Below, one piece after another: positions 50,701 to 50,780 of a stretch of 50,780 bases of DNA. Position numbers and translations under genes: made by a program. A model generated the notes under the pieces. The model was not told where the DNA came from and did no database searches. It was given only the letters and a program-made list of their open reading frames with translations. Every line of letters begins with the position of its first letter. Within the stretch, counting starts at the first letter, position 1. The DNA lies in NCBI GenBank assembly GCA_034370385.1, contig JAXMKZ010000022.1, forward strand, positions 68,027-118,806, read 5' to 3'. Source of the DNA: Coriobacteriia bacterium. GTDB lineage: Bacteria; Actinomycetota; Coriobacteriia; Anaerosomatales; PHET01.

Positions 50701-50780
50701 AGTACAGGCAGGTGGCCTGGAGCTCGGGCACCTTGACCGAAGGGCGCCACACCCTGCGCGTCGAAGTCTCGGGGACGAAG
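44760..50780 (+). CDS. Giant secreted protein: NHL beta-propeller, 15 OmpL47/Ig-like repeats, three jelly-roll-like modules; open at window end
   Basis: An uninterrupted frame of 2007 codons. GTG 44760 follows AGGAGG by 5 bases and gives a clear signal peptide (basic STHLKGSNVAR, hydrophobic core, cleavage after LTASA). The in-frame ATG at 44694 would add an acidic stretch before the signal, so it is rejected. Residues about 32-375 are an NHL-type propeller (VWVADSYNSRVKHF, VYVLDWNTEDRF). Then come about 90-residue repeats starting PPTT and containing ATD..SGV..TYY..DG and YYSVD..GN.E, of the OmpL47/Ig-like kind. Jelly-roll-like modules lie at 47931-48308, 48834-49211 and from 50469, with YRG.WAT and ...AKG..YG..RV. 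It is probably a surface adhesin or glycan-binding protein; the anchor is not seen. Confidence 0.88.
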   Translation, partial: MLSTHLKGSNVARFVVAALAVIVASLPLTASAEYSLPQITDTYAVTGSVYTNDPGLATMVPEGFAVDVEGNVWTVENDWTGLDYAPARLVQYSPEGVVLNVYSDGLGLRYPLDVKLSPNGLLYIADAGLNLSVTGDEAWDSREGDGRIIIVNPSTGAKVGQYPVDNQPGPTNLSQVTESMDRFKCPIDIAFTSDGTYVVTDYAYNRVVKFNQADVPVMAIGSITPGTGDTDFDHPAGSFLTTAGAVWVADSYNSRVKHFSVEGTQASLVASYSADFTGSTDSLYNPRDVHIDSFGVVYVLDWNTEDRFVRFTQDAEWLGAFSTTAPGFVFSSPMKILVDQDGTVLTTNYLDHDGMYLFDGAVRKFGLNAGEPDITPPTTVSDWVANWESGWAIPPISLHLSATDASTTVSGTYYSLDGSPPSESYVDSITVEGEGERILKYFSVDRIGNIEDVVQESIFLDGTPPETFASVETTYYGFASISLIATDTLSGVAVTESLLDGVFQTDTTRVTYVQGTHYLSYHSRDRAGNVEQAHEVSFVVAPYDEDPPQTTWDQRRDDWFTEDTLVSFTATDTVSGVEATYYKLGESDWATYTAPVLFTDEGIHTLQFYSVDPLGHKEATQTATLKLDKTKPQTTANVPVGAIGTGTVTLEAFDGGSGLQRTEWRFDYQPSFTEGTVIDLPTWGNYTIFYRSTDVAGNSEGVHTLYVSIERPDEEPPTTDSNIPESGWVQGLPLRELVLTASDYVGGSGVSETVLSVDGGPWIPYVPGTHQFAEGQYEISFYSIDHQENQETTQTRTLRVDSTPPTSWTDAVEFYAGPATINLFAQDNLSSALPRYRLDNGSVITGVQINLTDYRTYVLEYWAVDGAGHEEIPHHTMTIAVSPPDLTPPVTTITAPTGWQKGFATFSLAASDASSAVQSTHFSLNGAWPQTYFGSHSVTSEGTTTIDYWSIDSYNNREATKTAAVYVDASPPITTSDAVFTYTDVAPITLTPTDAYSGVANTYYKVNGGAYTTYTAPFSVQWSRWRRYHTIEWYSVDSVGNIEAKQSYTFEIKLNPLPYHSSDSRIVYRGPWATDYSGDVQSVDATSSFAFLSFQGTQLELSARKGPGMGIVRASLLDTDVPPALVDLYSNNERDGTYNPPAWTTGILDYGDYTVKLEWTGDKNPLSDGTKVNIDEVRIEGALTEVADTAPPITVHTAPTGWVRGPVIVSLASTDATTGVKGVYATSNGTTPTVATPYAGAYTVTAQGITTIRYYADDNRGNVESLKSCEVKIDDVAPVTSIPPARSYTTTATFALLPTDAHSGVAASRWRVDGGSWTTGTAVSIPGTSLGDHVLEWYSIDNVGNTETTQSAVIAILNRYEQTEPAMLYRGSWATNTTGSHSAGSWRTASTTGAWAYVPFNGTRIDVIGAKGPNYGQARVSIDGGSPVVLDYYAATLAQNQRLHSFTGLSAGAHVLSIEWLSSRNASSTGNIIGLDAVDIVGTLASDSTPPTTTDNVIGGWHNAGQLVSLVATDNTFVTSTRYRVNGSALTTYTVPFTVSGEGENVVEYFSTDLAGNVETTKPVSVFVDTTAPALTDDVPAQWVQGPVDVTLGATDAGSDVMAIMYSLDGSAASTYSAAVRVSKQGTTELSYYALDNVGNVSDVATVAVKVDNVAPVTSDDAPEGWVGGSVSVELTAHDVHSGAAEIVYSVDGSPEQTYTAPVEVTAEGTTTIEYYAVDAAGNIETAQEAIVLLDSTPPSSTDDAPTSWVASDTTVNVVSTDTLSGVERIEYSLDGSPVATTAGPIAILGGGVHTLQYRAIDVVGNIESTRTATVRIDATAPVTTSNALITTYSSTATVSLTATDTQSGVALTKWRLNGSTWTTGTVLTVPGSMLGTHTIEWFSTDAVGNVESIKLATVRMGTRFEQETMTSYTGTWSQNSDGGASGGSYRFSSVTSSTLDVSFWGTSIDLVAIKGGSYGIAKVTLDGVSHDVDLYNNGLKYRQVAWSSGTLTEGRHTLRVEVSGTK

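Noticed and set aside
1-50780. CRISPR array, insertion sequence, rRNA or prophage genes
   Set aside because: No regularly spaced short direct repeats, transposase, integrase or rRNA stretches were seen. The only tandem repetition is at protein level in the giant gene.

Overview
The window is high-GC bacterial chromosome, almost entirely coding, with long same-strand gene runs joined by ATGA, GTGA or TTGA stop/start overlaps. A DUF2510 protein, frequent GTG and TTG starts, apparently leaderless promoters, a cobUTSC set and an NADH-module-less nuo operon point to an actinobacterium, most likely an anaerobic Coriobacteriia/Anaerosomatales-type lineage. That placement is inference; no rRNA or marker tree is available. 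An FlgM-like gene suggests flagellar motility.

Positions 1-22.5 kb, minus strand, are one housekeeping run. In transcription order it starts with an FlgM-like anti-sigma factor behind a sigma-28-type promoter, a YggT-like membrane protein and a PilB/GspE ATPase. It continues with nucleoside catabolism (deoB, pyrimidine-nucleoside phosphorylase), a DHH-CBS-CBS-CCA tRNA nucleotidyltransferase, a site-2-type protease, trpS, scpA/scpB, an RluB-type pseudouridine synthase, late cobalamin assembly (cobU, cobT, cobS, cobC), then hisC, tyrA, aroA, cmk, plsC, ispH, a DUF512 protein and der, which is cut by the window edge.

Positions 22.7-33.9 kb, minus strand, carry an 11-gene complex I operon, nuoABCDHIJKLMN, without nuoE, nuoF or nuoG. 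At the nuoI position lies a 685-residue chimera. Its two ends are NuoI, and a complete GltD-like FAD/NAD(P) oxidoreductase sits between the NuoI N-terminal segment and the 2[4Fe-4S] core. This is the most striking feature: it could replace the missing NADH-input module. The operon has a good sigma-70-type promoter whose -35 lies in a Rex-like inverted repeat.

Positions 34-39.7 kb hold an ABC-F ATPase, a REC-PAS response regulator and a small accessory patch. The patch has a ParE-type toxin-antitoxin pair, a relic antitoxin, a PIN-toxin/RHH-antitoxin pair, a DUF2510 membrane protein flanked by two homologous coding fragments, and tRNA-Val(CAC).

Positions 39.7-44.5 kb, minus strand, are a cell-surface glycan operon: an initiating sugar-phosphate transferase, two tandem WecB-type epimerases (one with altered active-site motifs) and galE. 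Diverging from it at 44.76 kb is a secreted protein of more than 2000 residues, open at the window end. It consists of an NHL-type beta-propeller, 15 OmpL47/Ig-like repeats and three interspersed jelly-roll-like modules.
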